The position numbers and the translations under genes were made by a program. Positions 1 through 8,946 of a stretch of 62,388 nucleotides of DNA are shown in pieces. Numbering within the stretch: the first letter of the stretch is position 1; every line of letters begins with the position of its first letter. Origin of the DNA: Planctomycetota bacterium (lineage in GTDB: Bacteria > Planctomycetota > UBA1135); assembly GCA_021776925.1 (NCBI GenBank), contig JAJFFB010000035.1:1-62388 (forward strand), in the 5' to 3' direction. Below the pieces are notes generated by a model that searched no databases, was not told where the DNA came from, and saw only the letters and a list, made by a program, of their open reading frames with translations.

Positions 1-303
1 GAGTTCAGCAAGATCATGGATCCGGAGAACACCGGCCTGGTCATCATCGGCGCGGTATGGATGTTCTTCCACGGCGCCTTGCTGCTGCTGCTACGCCGTT
101 GGCTGAAAGCGCCGGTGTTCTTCATGGCGGTCGGCTCGCAGGCCAACGTCGGCGGCGCGGCCTCGGCACCGGTGGTGGCTTCGGCATTCCATCCGGCCCT
201 GGCGCCGGTGGGGGTGCTGCTGGCGGTGGCAGGCTACATCCTTGGCACCTACGCCGGCCTCGCCTGCATGTTCCTGCTCGACTGGGCCAACCGCCTGCTG
301 TAG
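1..303 (+). CDS. DUF819 family membrane protein, C-terminal fragment
   Basis: Reading frame 1 is open from the first base to the TAG at 301-303, so this is the C-terminal part (about 100 residues) of a gene that begins before the window. The fragment has alternating hydrophobic segments and the signature VGSQANVGGAASAPVVA followed by a long hydrophobic stretch. I recognise this as the end of the DUF819 (YjcL-like) family of multi-pass inner-membrane proteins, which are thought to be transporters of unknown substrate. The family assignment rests on this signature alone. The convergent HAD gene ends 8 bases downstream. Confidence 0.75.
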   Translation, partial: EFSKIMDPENTGLVIIGAVWMFFHGALLLLLRRWLKAPVFFMAVGSQANVGGAASAPVVASAFHPALAPVGVLLAVAGYILGTYAGLACMFLLDWANRLL

Positions 304-310
304 ACGCAGG

Positions 311-1297
311 TCAACCGCGCTGCCGCGGCAGATAGGCGCCGATGCGGCCGAGCTCGAACTGCCACTGCCAGGGGTTGCGGAACTGGATGGTGTGGGTCAC
401 CACCTCCTCTTGCTCGGCGTGGTGCAGATTGACCGCGGTGTCGTCGCTGGCCACCACCAGGCGCGGCGCGCTGCCCAGTTGCATGGCGCAGGTCTGGCGC
501 GCCAGGCGCCACATGCTGGCGTCTTCGTACTTGGGCCGCACGCCCTCCATGTACGAGAACACGCCGCCCTCGAAAAGATCGCTGAGACCGAATCGCTTGC
601 GGCTGTGCTCGACCAGGATCGGATCGATGTTCGAGACCAGGGTCAGCGCCCAACCCGCCTGCCGCGCAGCATGGCGGGCCAAGGCGATCATGTCGGCGTT
701 GGGGCGCAGAATCCCACCCCAGGCGGCATGGAAGTGCATCCAGTCCTGGCCGATGATGTCGAGGTCCTGGCGTACTTCCTGGAAAAAGTCCTCGGCCGAA
801 TAGCCGCCGGCTTCAAAGGCCGGACGCAACTGCCGCACCTGTTGCGCCCCGATTTCTGGAATCGGGCGGCCAAAAAAGTGCTGGTAGGCGTCGTGGAACC
901 AGGCGTAGTCGAAATCGCACAGAACCTTGCCGTAGTCCATCAGCAGGGCGACGCCGTCTTCGACCAGCGGACGCGCCACCAGGTCATCGGCGCCGCGCAT
1001 CACCAGCACCTCGCCGTCGGCGGCGATGCGCAGCAGCCACGCGGCGCGCTCCTCGCTGGCGTCGGCAAGAAAGGCCGCAGCTGCGGCGTGCGCCGAGGGC
1101 AGCGCCGCCAGGCAGTGGTCCTGGCCGTGGATGCGCGCCACCACCGCGTAGCACCACGCCTCGGTCGAATGCAGCACGTTGCCGTCGTCGAGCACCACGC
1201 CCCAGCGCGCCAGGTCCGAATGCGGACTCAGATCGACCAGTTCATAAGGCAGCATCCAGGACAGCTGCAGATGGTCCACGTCGACAGCGAGCGGCAT
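311..1297 (-). CDS. HAD-superfamily hydrolase with an extra N-terminal domain
   Basis: The 328-residue protein carries the four HAD motifs: motif I around D121 (DYGKVLCDFD), motif II S222 (LTLVSN), motif III K256 (RPKYEDA) and motif IV D285-D286 (VASDD). The D-x-G form of motif I, with the second Asp replaced by Gly, resembles the YihX/haloacid dehalogenase branch, whose members include sugar-phosphate phosphatases; the substrate cannot be read. About 115 residues precede motif I and match no domain I recognise. A TAGACT hexamer lies 7 nt before the ATG, so the mRNA may be leaderless. The gene is divergent from the adenosine deaminase gene. Confidence 0.75.
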   Translation of the reverse strand: MPLAVDVDHLQLSWMLPYELVDLSPHSDLARWGVVLDDGNVLHSTEAWCYAVVARIHGQDHCLAALPSAHAAAAAFLADASEERAAWLLRIAADGEVLVMRGADDLVARPLVEDGVALLMDYGKVLCDFDYAWFHDAYQHFFGRPIPEIGAQQVRQLRPAFEAGGYSAEDFFQEVRQDLDIIGQDWMHFHAAWGGILRPNADMIALARHAARQAGWALTLVSNIDPILVEHSRKRFGLSDLFEGGVFSYMEGVRPKYEDASMWRLARQTCAMQLGSAPRLVVASDDTAVNLHHAEQEEVVTHTIQFRNPWQWQFELGRIGAYLPRQRG

Positions 1298-1304
1298 CGG
1301 GGCA

Positions 1305-1310
1305 AGTCTA
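1305..1310 (-). promoter_or_regulatory. Putative -10 hexamer TAGACT, 7 nt before the HAD start codon
   Basis: Read on the minus strand, TAGACT fits TAnnnT and ends 7 nt before the ATG at 1297, so transcription would begin at or next to the start codon. No convincing -35 element is visible 17 nt further upstream. The same arrangement recurs at other genes in the window. Confidence 0.4.
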
Positions 1311-1371
1311 GCAGCGCTGCCGACGCCTACGCTCGCCGCTGCCGTTGGTTTGTCGGCCGGCAGCCGCTACC

Positions 1372-2610
1372 GTGAAACACGTGACCCAGGCGAAACTGTC
1401 CGAAGCGCTGCTGCGCGAACTGCCCAAATCCGATCTGCATCTGCACCTCGACGGTTCCTTGCGGCCGCAGACGCTGATCGAACTCGCCGACGAACGCGGC
1501 GTGCGCCTGCCGGCACGCACCCCGGCCGGACTCGAACGCAAGGTCTTCAAACAGAACTATCGCGATCTGCCCGAGTACCTGAAGGGCTTCGCCCTGACCT
1601 GCGCGGTGCTGACCGACGCCGCCGCGCTCGAGCGCGCCAGCTATGAGTTGTGCCGCGACAACCAGGCCGAGGGGGTGCGCTACATCGAGATCCGCTTCGC
1701 GCCGCAGCTGCACGTGCGCCCCGGTTTCAGCCTGCGCCAGGTGCTCAAGGCGGTGGCGCGCGGGATCCGGCGCGCCGAGAAGAAGTTCAATCAGCGCGCG
1801 GTGGTCCGCGATGGCAGTGAACCGGATTTCCGTGCCGGCATCATCGTCTGCGCGATGCGCTTTTTTACCCGCGGGTTCTCGCCCGCATTCGAAGCCTTGT
1901 TCGAAGCGCTGCCCGGGCTGCCGGCGGAGCAGATCCACCATCTGGCCTCCGAGAACCTGGTGCAAGAGGCGGTGCAGGCGCGCGACGAGGATGGCTTGCC
2001 GGTGGTCGGGGTCGACCTCGCCGGGCAGGAACGCGGCTTCCCGGCCAAGGCCCACCGCCGCGCCTACGGCATCGCGCACGACCATTTTCTTGGCAAGACC
2101 GTGCACGCCGGCGAGGACTACGGCCCCGAATCGATCTTCCAGGCGATCACCGACTGCCGCGCCGACCGCATCGGCCACGGCACCTGGCTGTTCCATTCCA
2201 ACCGCCTCGCCGACCCGCGCGTGACCGACCGCAAGGCCTACGTCGAGAAGCTGGTGCGCTACGTCGCCGAGCGTCGCATCACCCTCGAGATCTGCCTGAC
2301 CAGCAACCAGCAGACCTCGCCCAGCCTGGCCGAACTGCGCCGCCACCCGCTACGACGCATGCTCGACCAGCGCCTGTCGGTGACCCTGTGCAGCGACAAC
2401 CGCCTGGTCTCGCGTACCACCATGACCGCCGAATACCAGAAGGCGGTCGACAGCTTTCACATCTCCCCGACGCGCCTGCGGCGTATGCTGGTCTATGGCT
2501 TCAAACGCTGCTTTTTTCCCGGCAGCTACCGCGACAAACGCGCCTACGTACGCCGGATCCTCGATTACCGCGACGTGGTCTTCGCCCGTCACGGTTTTGA
2601 TTTCTCCTGA
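1372..2610 (+). CDS. add: Adenosine deaminase family protein
   Basis: The protein is a metal-dependent purine deaminase of the amidohydrolase superfamily; the family converts adenosine (or a close relative) to inosine. The N-terminal LPKSDLHLHLDGS supplies the first two metal-binding His residues (H23 and H25 from the GTG at 1372). Further on come KTVHAGEDYG with the metal His and catalytic Glu, DRIGHGTWL with the HG motif, and SVTLCSDNRLVS with the metal Asp. The SDN form in place of SDDP is also found in actinobacterial enzymes. The frame stays open upstream to a TTG at 1345, but GTG 1372 fits family length better (412 residues). An adenosine-like role such as 6-amino-6-deoxyfutalosine deamination for menaquinone cannot be excluded. 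Confidence 0.85.
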   Translation: MKHVTQAKLSEALLRELPKSDLHLHLDGSLRPQTLIELADERGVRLPARTPAGLERKVFKQNYRDLPEYLKGFALTCAVLTDAAALERASYELCRDNQAEGVRYIEIRFAPQLHVRPGFSLRQVLKAVARGIRRAEKKFNQRAVVRDGSEPDFRAGIIVCAMRFFTRGFSPAFEALFEALPGLPAEQIHHLASENLVQEAVQARDEDGLPVVGVDLAGQERGFPAKAHRRAYGIAHDHFLGKTVHAGEDYGPESIFQAITDCRADRIGHGTWLFHSNRLADPRVTDRKAYVEKLVRYVAERRITLEICLTSNQQTSPSLAELRRHPLRRMLDQRLSVTLCSDNRLVSRTTMTAEYQKAVDSFHISPTRLRRMLVYGFKRCFFPGSYRDKRAYVRRILDYRDVVFARHGFDFS

Positions 2611-2649
2611 TTTTCCCCAAATGGGGGCTGTTCCCGTCGTTCCCTTGTT

Positions 2650-3204
2650 GTGAGTCGACCACCGGATGCTCCGGACGGCGCTCTGCTGGAAGCCTTCCAG
2701 TCGGGTGAATCCGAGGCCTTCGACCTTCTGGTCGAACGCTATCAAGGTCGTCTGCTGCGCTTTGCGCGTGGTCTGCTGGCCGATGGCAGCGTCGCCGAAG
2801 ATGTCGTCCAGGAGTCCTTCCTCCGGCTCATCCGCAGCACACCGGTAATTGGCAGCGACGGGGTGCTGGGGCCTTGGCTCTTCCGCGTCTGCCGCAACCT
2901 TGCCTACGACAATCGCAAGATGGAGACCAGGGAAATGCAGCGCCGCGAACGGGCCACCGCGCCCGAGCCCCCGCCGACACCGGTCGGCAATAGTGAACAG
3001 GCGGAAACCACCGCCTTGTTGCGCCAGGAAATGCTGCGACTGCCCGAACGGGAACGCGAGGCCCTCCGCCTCAAGGTCCACGAGGGCATGAGCTACGCCC
3101 AGATCGGCGCCGTGCTCGGGGTCGCCCCCGGCACCGTCGGCTGGCTGGTCCACCAGGCCATGAACCGCTTGACCGACCGGCTGCGCGCAGCCCAGGCGAT
3201 CTAG
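2650..3204 (+). CDS. ECF RNA polymerase sigma factor
   Basis: This 184-residue sigma-70 family protein has region 2 at about residues 20-60 (FDLLVERYQGRLLRFARGLL, then AEDVVQESFLRL) and region 4 at about 130-180 (LPEREREALRLKVHEGMSYAQIG, with helix-turn-helix VLGVAPGTVGWLVHQAMNRL). It has no region 1 or 3, as expected for the ECF class. The start is the GTG at 2650. The next gene, 110 bases downstream on the same strand, encodes a protein with an anti-sigma-like N-terminus and one membrane anchor. The two are therefore probably a sigma/anti-sigma pair, although no CHCC zinc motif is present in the partner. Confidence 0.88.
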   Translation: MSRPPDAPDGALLEAFQSGESEAFDLLVERYQGRLLRFARGLLADGSVAEDVVQESFLRLIRSTPVIGSDGVLGPWLFRVCRNLAYDNRKMETREMQRRERATAPEPPPTPVGNSEQAETTALLRQEMLRLPEREREALRLKVHEGMSYAQIGAVLGVAPGTVGWLVHQAMNRLTDRLRAAQAI

Positions 3205-3278
3205 TTTCGTGGCGGCCCCAAGCCCCATAAGCAGGCCTGAGCAATCAGCTTTGAGCAAGAAGCACTGAGGACAGCAAG

Positions 3279-3310
3279 ACAGCAGGTAATCAGGACAGCA
3301 GGAAATCAGG
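3279..3310 (+). repeat. Two tandem 16-bp units in the leader of the anti-sigma/vWA gene
   Basis: ACAGCAGGTAATCAGG at 3279-3294 is followed directly by ACAGCAGGAAATCAGG at 3295-3310, one mismatch apart. A related ACAGCAAG stands just before at 3271. The second copy ends 4 bases before the ATG at 3315 and contains the only purine-rich ribosome-binding-like sequence. The segment is clearly poorer in GC than its surroundings. Confidence 0.6.
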
Positions 3311-3314
3311 AACC

Positions 3315-6300
3315 ATGAGCGACTCTCATCAACAACTCCCCGAAGACAACCGCGAGCCCGGTCTCGCTGAAAAACTCACCGCCTACGTCTTCGACGAACT
3401 CGATCCCGCCGCGCGGGCCGAAGTCGAAGCCGCCGTCGCCGCCGATCCCGAGCTGGCGGCGCGCCTGGCCGCGCTGAGCGAAACGCGCCAGCTTCTCGGT
3501 CAGTGGAGTGCCGCCGAAGGCACGGCTCCTGACCTGGAACTCGACGGCTCCAAGCGCGAGGCGCTGCGCCTCGCCGCCACCGCCGCCGCCACCGCCGCCG
3601 CGGGTGCGACAGGCACAGGGGCATCTTCCCCTGCAGCCTCGGACCCAGGCTCGGACCCAGGCTCGGGCACCGGCTCCGGCTCTGGCTCTGGCTTGGGCAC
3701 GATCTTGCGCGCGCGCTGGCTGCAAGCCGCCGCCGCGGTGCTGCTGGTATCGATCGGCGCCACGATCTGGCCCGGAGGCTTCTGGGACGGCAGTGGCATG
3801 AGCGTCGATGCTGAAACCGCCGACATCCGCGAGAGGATCATGCTGGAATCCCTCGGCTATCAGGCGGAAGGGGATACCGGTGCCCGGTATGGTGCCGACC
3901 TGCCCTCGCCCAGCCGGGATGCGGCGTTTGGTCTTTCCGCCCCAGCCGACCAGGGCTTCCAAACCACCCCATCCGCCCCAGTCGCGGGGCGCAGTTCCGA
4001 TGGCCAGCCTGTTGAGCCCGCTGAGGAACGCGAACGCGGGGCAGGCCTGGCGGACATTGCCGACAATGTCCTCGAGGAGGTGGGCGAGCCGGACTTCATT
4101 TCCTCGAGTCCTTTTGTTTCCGGCGAGGACATCCGATCCAAACTGCCCACCGGCGTCGACTCGAAGGCCACCGATAGCCTCTACTTCGAACCGGCTGACA
4201 GTCTGCGTGAGAGTTTGCTCCTATCCACTGGCTACGCGGATTCAGAGAAATTTGGCGAAGCCATCCGCCACGCCCAAAACGAAAACTCCATCCTGCGTCT
4301 GGAACAGGACAAGTTGCAGCCCGACGCTGCTACCGTCGAGGCATTTGCCGGATTGATCGCCAAGAGCGGCGCGGTCGAGGGCTCCGACCCGGCGGTTCTC
4401 GGAGTTCCGCTGGTCGCCGACTCGGCGGCGGCGGCGCCCCCCGGTTCCCCGGCAACCCCCGGCTCGCCCGCGGTGGAGTTGAGGACCCGCAACAAGGACG
4501 ACGCCTTTGGTGCCACCAGAAACCGACCGCAGGATGGCGCCGTCAAATTGGATGAAATTCAAGCCCTCGCTCAGCTGCAGGCCGGTGGCGGCGGCGGCTA
4601 CAAGGGTCCTGGCGACGCGGTGCCGCCGCCCGCCGAGACCTCTACGCTGGCGATTGATCCGAACCTGCCCAAGCGTGTCGACGGCGGTCTTGGCGGCGAG
4701 GTCCTGCTGCGCGATCTCGAGGGCACGATCGCAGGGGGAGCGGCTGCTCCTGCGGATCCCGCCGCAGACGCCTTCGACCTCAGTTCCCAACTCGGCTACA
4801 TCGCCGACTTCGACCTCGAAGCGGCGAGCGGCGAGGCCACCCGCGAGGAGGTCGACGGCCGTTACTACCGCTATTTCCTCGATGAGGCAGCGGACGAAGA
4901 TGAGGGTGGAGAGAGCTCCGGGCAGGACCTGCATCGGCGCCGCGGTCTGGCCCTGCACGACGGCTACGGCCGCCGCTACCACGGCAACGACGTAGTGCAC
5001 CACATCCGTCCGGTGCACGGCAAGGAACCGCCGCGCGACATGTTCTACCGCTACTACGGGGACAACCCCTTCGTCATCGCCGCGCGCGACTCCTTCAGCA
5101 CCTTCGCCGCCGACGTCGATACCGCCAGCTACCCGCTGGCGCGCAAGCACCTGAGCAGCGGCAAACTGCCGCCGCGCGCCGCGGTGCGCACCGAGGAGTT
5201 CCTCAACTACTTCGACGCCGCGCTGGCGCCGCCCACCGAAGGCGACTTTGCCGTCCACCTGGCCGCCGCACCGACGCCCTTCAGCGGCGCTCCGGACCGC
5301 GTGCTGCTGCGCGTGGGAGTCAAGGCGCGCGAGGTCAACGCCGCTGAACGCAAGCCCTTGAACCTGGTCTTCGTCATCGACAAGTCCGGTTCGATGAAAG
5401 AGAACAACCGCATGGAACTGGTCAAGCGTTCGCTCGAGCTGCTGGTCGACCAGATCCGCCCCGACGACACCATCGGCATCGTCAGTTTCGACTCGACCGG
5501 CCACGTGGTCACCGAGCCGACCCCGGGTTCGCGCCGCTGGGACATCCGCGACGCGATCCGCGGGCTGCAGCCGAGCGGTTCGACCAACGCCGGCGAGGGC
5601 CTGTTCCTCGGTTACGAGATGGTCGAGCGCAGCTACCGCGAAGGTGCGGTCAACCGCGTCATCCTGGCTTCGGACGGCGTCGCCAACACCGGCGAGACCG
5701 ACCAGGCGCGCATCCTCGAGCGCGTCAGCCAGTCGACCGAACGCGCCATCGACCTGACCTCGATCGGCGTCGGCATGGGCAACCACAACGACGTTTTTCT
5801 CGAGCAGATCGCCAATCAGGGCGATGGCAGCTGCCACTACATCGACGACTTCGAAGAGGCCAAGCGCGTCTTCGTCGACGGTTTCACCGGCACGCTGCAG
5901 ACGGTCGCGCGCGATGTCAAGATCCAGGTCGAGTTCAACGACCAGTTGGTCACCCGCTGGCGTCAGCTCGGTTATGAGAACCGCTCGCTGACCCAGGAGC
6001 AGTTCCGCGACGACAGCGTCGACGCCGGCGAAGTCGGTGCCGGCCACTCGGTGGTGGCGCTGTACGAACTGCAGCTCGCCGGCGACCCGGCTGACCGCGA
6101 CGCCGATGCCAAGCTGGCGACGGTGCGCCTGCGCTGGTTCAGCGACGATCAGGACCCTGGCCTCAGGGTCGCGACCGAACAGGAGTACGGCATCGGCGTG
6201 GATCAGATCACCGCCAGTTGGGAAGAGGCTCCGGCGCACTTCCGCCTCGCCGCGTCGGTGGTCCAGTACGCAGAGGTCCTACGGCGCAGTTTCCACGCCC

Positions 6301-6605
6301 GCGGCGACGACTACGCGCGCCTCGAAATCGAAGTCGCCAAGGTCGCCAGCGAACTCGCCGAGGACGAGGCGGTGAGCGAACTCAGCCGCATGATCCGCAG
6401 CACGCGCAAGCTGGCACGCTTCCTGCCGCCGCAAGACGAACTGTGGCAGCTGATCGAGGAATCGCGCCGCATCACCCTGCTGCAGCAGGAGCTGCGCCAG
6501 GTCGACCAGCGTCAGGAGCGCACCGATGAACTGCTCGCCGAGTTGAAGGAGCGCAACGACGAACTCGAGAAGCGCATCCTGCAGCACCTCGACCAGGGCC
6601 GTTGA
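3315..6605 (+). CDS. Membrane-anchored von Willebrand factor A protein with anti-sigma-like N-terminus (YfbK-like)
   Basis: The 1096-residue protein begins with an anti-sigma-type segment (residues 15-60, LTAYVFDELDPAARAEVEAA), then a Gly/Ser/Asp linker and one membrane helix at about 130-155. A long low-complexity region follows. At about 585 comes the conserved vWF N-terminal domain (NPFVIAARDSFSTFAADVDT), at about 680-850 a vWA domain with an intact MIDAS (DKSGS, SGSTNAGE, ASDGVAN), then a DUF3520-like region, and the C-terminus is a coiled coil. The arrangement matches YfbK-type proteins. Its place beside the ECF sigma factor suggests that the cytoplasmic N-terminus holds sigma while the external vWA domain senses a ligand; this is inference. 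The strong hairpin at 6619 follows. Confidence 0.85.
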   Translation: MSDSHQQLPEDNREPGLAEKLTAYVFDELDPAARAEVEAAVAADPELAARLAALSETRQLLGQWSAAEGTAPDLELDGSKREALRLAATAAATAAAGATGTGASSPAASDPGSDPGSGTGSGSGSGLGTILRARWLQAAAAVLLVSIGATIWPGGFWDGSGMSVDAETADIRERIMLESLGYQAEGDTGARYGADLPSPSRDAAFGLSAPADQGFQTTPSAPVAGRSSDGQPVEPAEERERGAGLADIADNVLEEVGEPDFISSSPFVSGEDIRSKLPTGVDSKATDSLYFEPADSLRESLLLSTGYADSEKFGEAIRHAQNENSILRLEQDKLQPDAATVEAFAGLIAKSGAVEGSDPAVLGVPLVADSAAAAPPGSPATPGSPAVELRTRNKDDAFGATRNRPQDGAVKLDEIQALAQLQAGGGGGYKGPGDAVPPPAETSTLAIDPNLPKRVDGGLGGEVLLRDLEGTIAGGAAAPADPAADAFDLSSQLGYIADFDLEAASGEATREEVDGRYYRYFLDEAADEDEGGESSGQDLHRRRGLALHDGYGRRYHGNDVVHHIRPVHGKEPPRDMFYRYYGDNPFVIAARDSFSTFAADVDTASYPLARKHLSSGKLPPRAAVRTEEFLNYFDAALAPPTEGDFAVHLAAAPTPFSGAPDRVLLRVGVKAREVNAAERKPLNLVFVIDKSGSMKENNRMELVKRSLELLVDQIRPDDTIGIVSFDSTGHVVTEPTPGSRRWDIRDAIRGLQPSGSTNAGEGLFLGYEMVERSYREGAVNRVILASDGVANTGETDQARILERVSQSTERAIDLTSIGVGMGNHNDVFLEQIANQGDGSCHYIDDFEEAKRVFVDGFTGTLQTVARDVKIQVEFNDQLVTRWRQLGYENRSLTQEQFRDDSVDAGEVGAGHSVVALYELQLAGDPADRDADAKLATVRLRWFSDDQDPGLRVATEQEYGIGVDQITASWEEAPAHFRLAASVVQYAEVLRRSFHARGDDYARLEIEVAKVASELAEDEAVSELSRMIRSTRKLARFLPPQDELWQLIEESRRITLLQQELRQVDQRQERTDELLAELKERNDELEKRILQHLDQGR

Positions 6606-6618
6606 GAGCGCGCCTCAT

Positions 6619-6653
6619 TGCGGCCCGGCCGGGTGTTACCCTGCCGGGCCGCA
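6619..6653 (+). terminator. Strong hairpin after the vWA gene, weak T tract
   Basis: TGCGGCCCGGC at 6619-6629 pairs perfectly with GCCGGGCCGCA at 6643-6653, and an inner GGGT/ACCC pair extends the stem past one mismatch. Only a mixed TTCCTATT follows. It lies 14 bases after the stop codon, so it is probably a transcript end, though not a canonical intrinsic terminator. Confidence 0.55.
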
Positions 6654-6690
6654 TTCCTATTGCAGGTCCCTTTTCCACTGCCTGATCCTC

Positions 6691-7800
6691 ATGCTCGCCT
6701 CGCTGCTCGCCCTCTGCTGTCTGCTTGCCCTGCCTGCGGCGCCGGTGTCCGGACCCTCGCTTCGCGCGGTGCAGGAGCCAGAAACGGCGCCCGACCAGGC
6801 TCCTGGCGCTGCACCTGCGGCAAGCCCCAAGGAACACCCACAGGAGCGCGAGGCGCGCGCCATCGCTGCTGCCCTCGAGGAGTTTCTCGGCGACAAGAAG
6901 CAGCGCATGAAGACGCGCAAATCCAAATCGGGGCGGGTGCGCATCCACGCCGATTCACGCAGTTCGGGCGCGGCGAGCAAGGGCCTCAAGGCGGTCGACA
7001 AAGTGCTCGGCGAGTTCGACGTGCTGCTCGGCGCCCATCGCCAACCGGCCGATGGCGCATGGCTGCGCGAGGACCGGCCGCTGGAACTGGTGCTGTTCGC
7101 GCGGTCCAAGGGTTACGTCGCCTTGATCGACGCCTTCGCCGCCGCCGAACCGCGGCTCAAGCCCTACCTCGATTCGGTCAAGTCCGGCACCGGCTTCACG
7201 CTCTATCCGGCGCGCATCGCGGTGTACTTCCACGATCCCAAGGTGCAGCAGGAAGCGCGCCCCGATCATTCGGTGGCGCACAATGCCGCGCATCTGGAAA
7301 TGTACCGGCGCTTTGGTTTTACCCCCTTGTGGCTGGCCGAAGGCGTCGCCACCGCGGTCGAGGAACAGGCTCTGGGCGCGGTCTACGCCAATTGGTACCG
7401 CGATGGCTTTGTCTACGCGACCTCGCATGGCGAGTGGCGCGGACCGGCAAGCGCGCGTGCCTTGCAGGACTACGACCTCAAGCGCCTGGTGCGCTACAGC
7501 GCGCGGCCCTATGACGACGTCGGCGCCCACGCCGCCTACGCCTTCGCGGTGTGGGCGCTGGAAAGCGAGGCGGCCTCCTTCGTCAAGTTCTGCCGCTCCG
7601 TGCAGGCGCGCTACGACGCCCATCCGGAACAGGGCGGCCAGTACCAGATTCCGGCGCAAGATCAACAGGCCTTGGCCGAGCAGGCCTTTGGTGCGGACCT
7701 GGAAACGCGTCTGCACAGTTTCTGGTTGAAACCGCCTAAAGCGCCGCGCAGCAAGGCTCCGGTGCCGCTGGCCCAGAATAAGCCCCAGGCCACCGGTTAG
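6691..7800 (+). CDS. Secreted gluzincin-like protein with degenerate HExxH (paralogue 1)
   Basis: The 369-residue protein opens with a signal peptide (MLASLLALCCLLALPAAPVS). The core resembles zinc metallopeptidases of the peptidase-MA/DUF1570 type. The helix normally written HExxH-hhhhRRFG is here HNAAHLEMYRRFG (H197, H201), followed by PLWLAEGVATAVEEQ, where the third metal-ligand Glu would lie. The catalytic Glu of HExxH is Asn, so peptidase activity is doubtful even though metal binding may persist. The paralogue 45 bases downstream has HDLIH at the same place. The two genes are collinear and probably co-transcribed. The function of the pair is unknown. Confidence 0.7.
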   Translation: MLASLLALCCLLALPAAPVSGPSLRAVQEPETAPDQAPGAAPAASPKEHPQEREARAIAAALEEFLGDKKQRMKTRKSKSGRVRIHADSRSSGAASKGLKAVDKVLGEFDVLLGAHRQPADGAWLREDRPLELVLFARSKGYVALIDAFAAAEPRLKPYLDSVKSGTGFTLYPARIAVYFHDPKVQQEARPDHSVAHNAAHLEMYRRFGFTPLWLAEGVATAVEEQALGAVYANWYRDGFVYATSHGEWRGPASARALQDYDLKRLVRYSARPYDDVGAHAAYAFAVWALESEAASFVKFCRSVQARYDAHPEQGGQYQIPAQDQQALAEQAFGADLETRLHSFWLKPPKAPRSKAPVPLAQNKPQATG

Positions 7801-7845
7801 AATCATGGGCGTGCCAGTAGCTTTCGCATCCTGGCGCGTTTCTGC

Positions 7846-8946
7846 ATGCTGATCCTCACCACCAGTCTTCTTCTTTCCTGGACCGCGGCTGCGGCCGCGC
7901 CCGCGGCAACCTTGGCGCCCCTGTGTGCACCCGCACCGCTGTTGGCCCCGTTCGGGGCGCGCCCACTGGCGCAACAAGAGGCGCCGACCCAGGCCGAGCA
8001 CCCGCTCGAAGCCGAGGCGCGTGTGGTAGAGAAGATCGTCGCGGAACTGGTCGCCGACAAGGGGCGCAAGCTCAAAACCACCCAGTCGAAGGACGGGCGC
8101 GTGCTGCTGCACACCGACTACCGGAGCAAGCGCGAACCCAAGAAGGTGCTGGAAAACGCCGCCGACTTCCTGCACGCAATGGACTGGTACCTTGGTCCTT
8201 ACCAGCCCACCGGCAAGGAAAAATGGAAGCGTGACGACCGGCCGATGCAGATCCTGATCCTGCGCGAAGAGCAGACCTACTTTGATCTGGTCGACGCGAT
8301 CATCGCCGCTGCTCCGCGCCACCAGGCTTCCCTCGGCGCGGCCCGCGAGCGCAACGGCTTCACGATTTATCCAGCCAAGCTGCGCGTCTATTTCCGCCAC
8401 GTGGTGCTCGAGGGCATGATGAGATTGGAGCACGCCCTGCCGCACGATCTGATTCACCTGGAGATGCACCGGCGTTATGGGCATCTGCCCAACTGGATTC
8501 CCGAGGCGGTGGCCTGCGCGGTTGAGGAGCAGCTGCTGCAGACGATTCACGGCGACTGGTACACCGATGGCATGGTGCTGCAGACCGCTCATGGCGGCTG
8601 GCGTGGCACCGACACGCGCACGGCGATGGACAGCGGCAAGCTGGCCAAGCTGTACGAATACACCGGCAAGCCCTATGACACGCAGGTGTCGCACATCGCC
8701 TATGGCTTCGCCGTCTACGCGCTGGAAACGCACCCGGCTGAATTCGATGCGTTGTGCAAGGCCGCGCAGGCCCGCTACGACGAGAAACCCGAGGAGGGTG
8801 GTCTGTTCCGCCTCGGAAAAGGCGAATTGCGGCAGATGGCCATGGACGCCTTCGGCGCCGGATTTCATGACCGTCTGGTCGAGTGGTGGCAGAAGGCGCC
8901 CAAGCGCCCCAACCTGAAAAAACCCCGGCCCAAGCCCAAGGGCTGA
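7846..8946 (+). CDS. Secreted gluzincin-like protein with degenerate HExxH (paralogue 2)
   Basis: This 366-residue paralogue of the preceding gene shares its length, its signal peptide (MLILTTSLLLSWTAAAAAPA), the block RNGFTIYPAKLRVYF and the segment GGWRGTDTRTAMDSGKLAKL. The metal-binding helix reads LPHDLIHLEMHRRYG (H200, H204), with Asp in place of the catalytic Glu, then PNWIPEAVACAVEEQ. Divergence between the copies is considerable, so the duplication is not recent. Its last 22 bases, including the stop codon, recur 34 bp downstream (8962-8983) in the gap before convergent rmuC. The role is unknown; a structural or substrate-binding function is possible. Confidence 0.7.
   Translation: MLILTTSLLLSWTAAAAAPAATLAPLCAPAPLLAPFGARPLAQQEAPTQAEHPLEAEARVVEKIVAELVADKGRKLKTTQSKDGRVLLHTDYRSKREPKKVLENAADFLHAMDWYLGPYQPTGKEKWKRDDRPMQILILREEQTYFDLVDAIIAAAPRHQASLGAARERNGFTIYPAKLRVYFRHVVLEGMMRLEHALPHDLIHLEMHRRYGHLPNWIPEAVACAVEEQLLQTIHGDWYTDGMVLQTAHGGWRGTDTRTAMDSGKLAKLYEYTGKPYDTQVSHIAYGFAVYALETHPAEFDALCKAAQARYDEKPEEGGLFRLGKGELRQMAMDAFGAGFHDRLVEWWQKAPKRPNLKKPRPKPKG

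Noticed and set aside
4242..6239. Long minus-strand open frame (665 codons) opposite the vWA gene
   Set aside because: Antisense frames stay open easily at this GC content; it has no domain and no start context, while the plus strand has clear vWA motifs.
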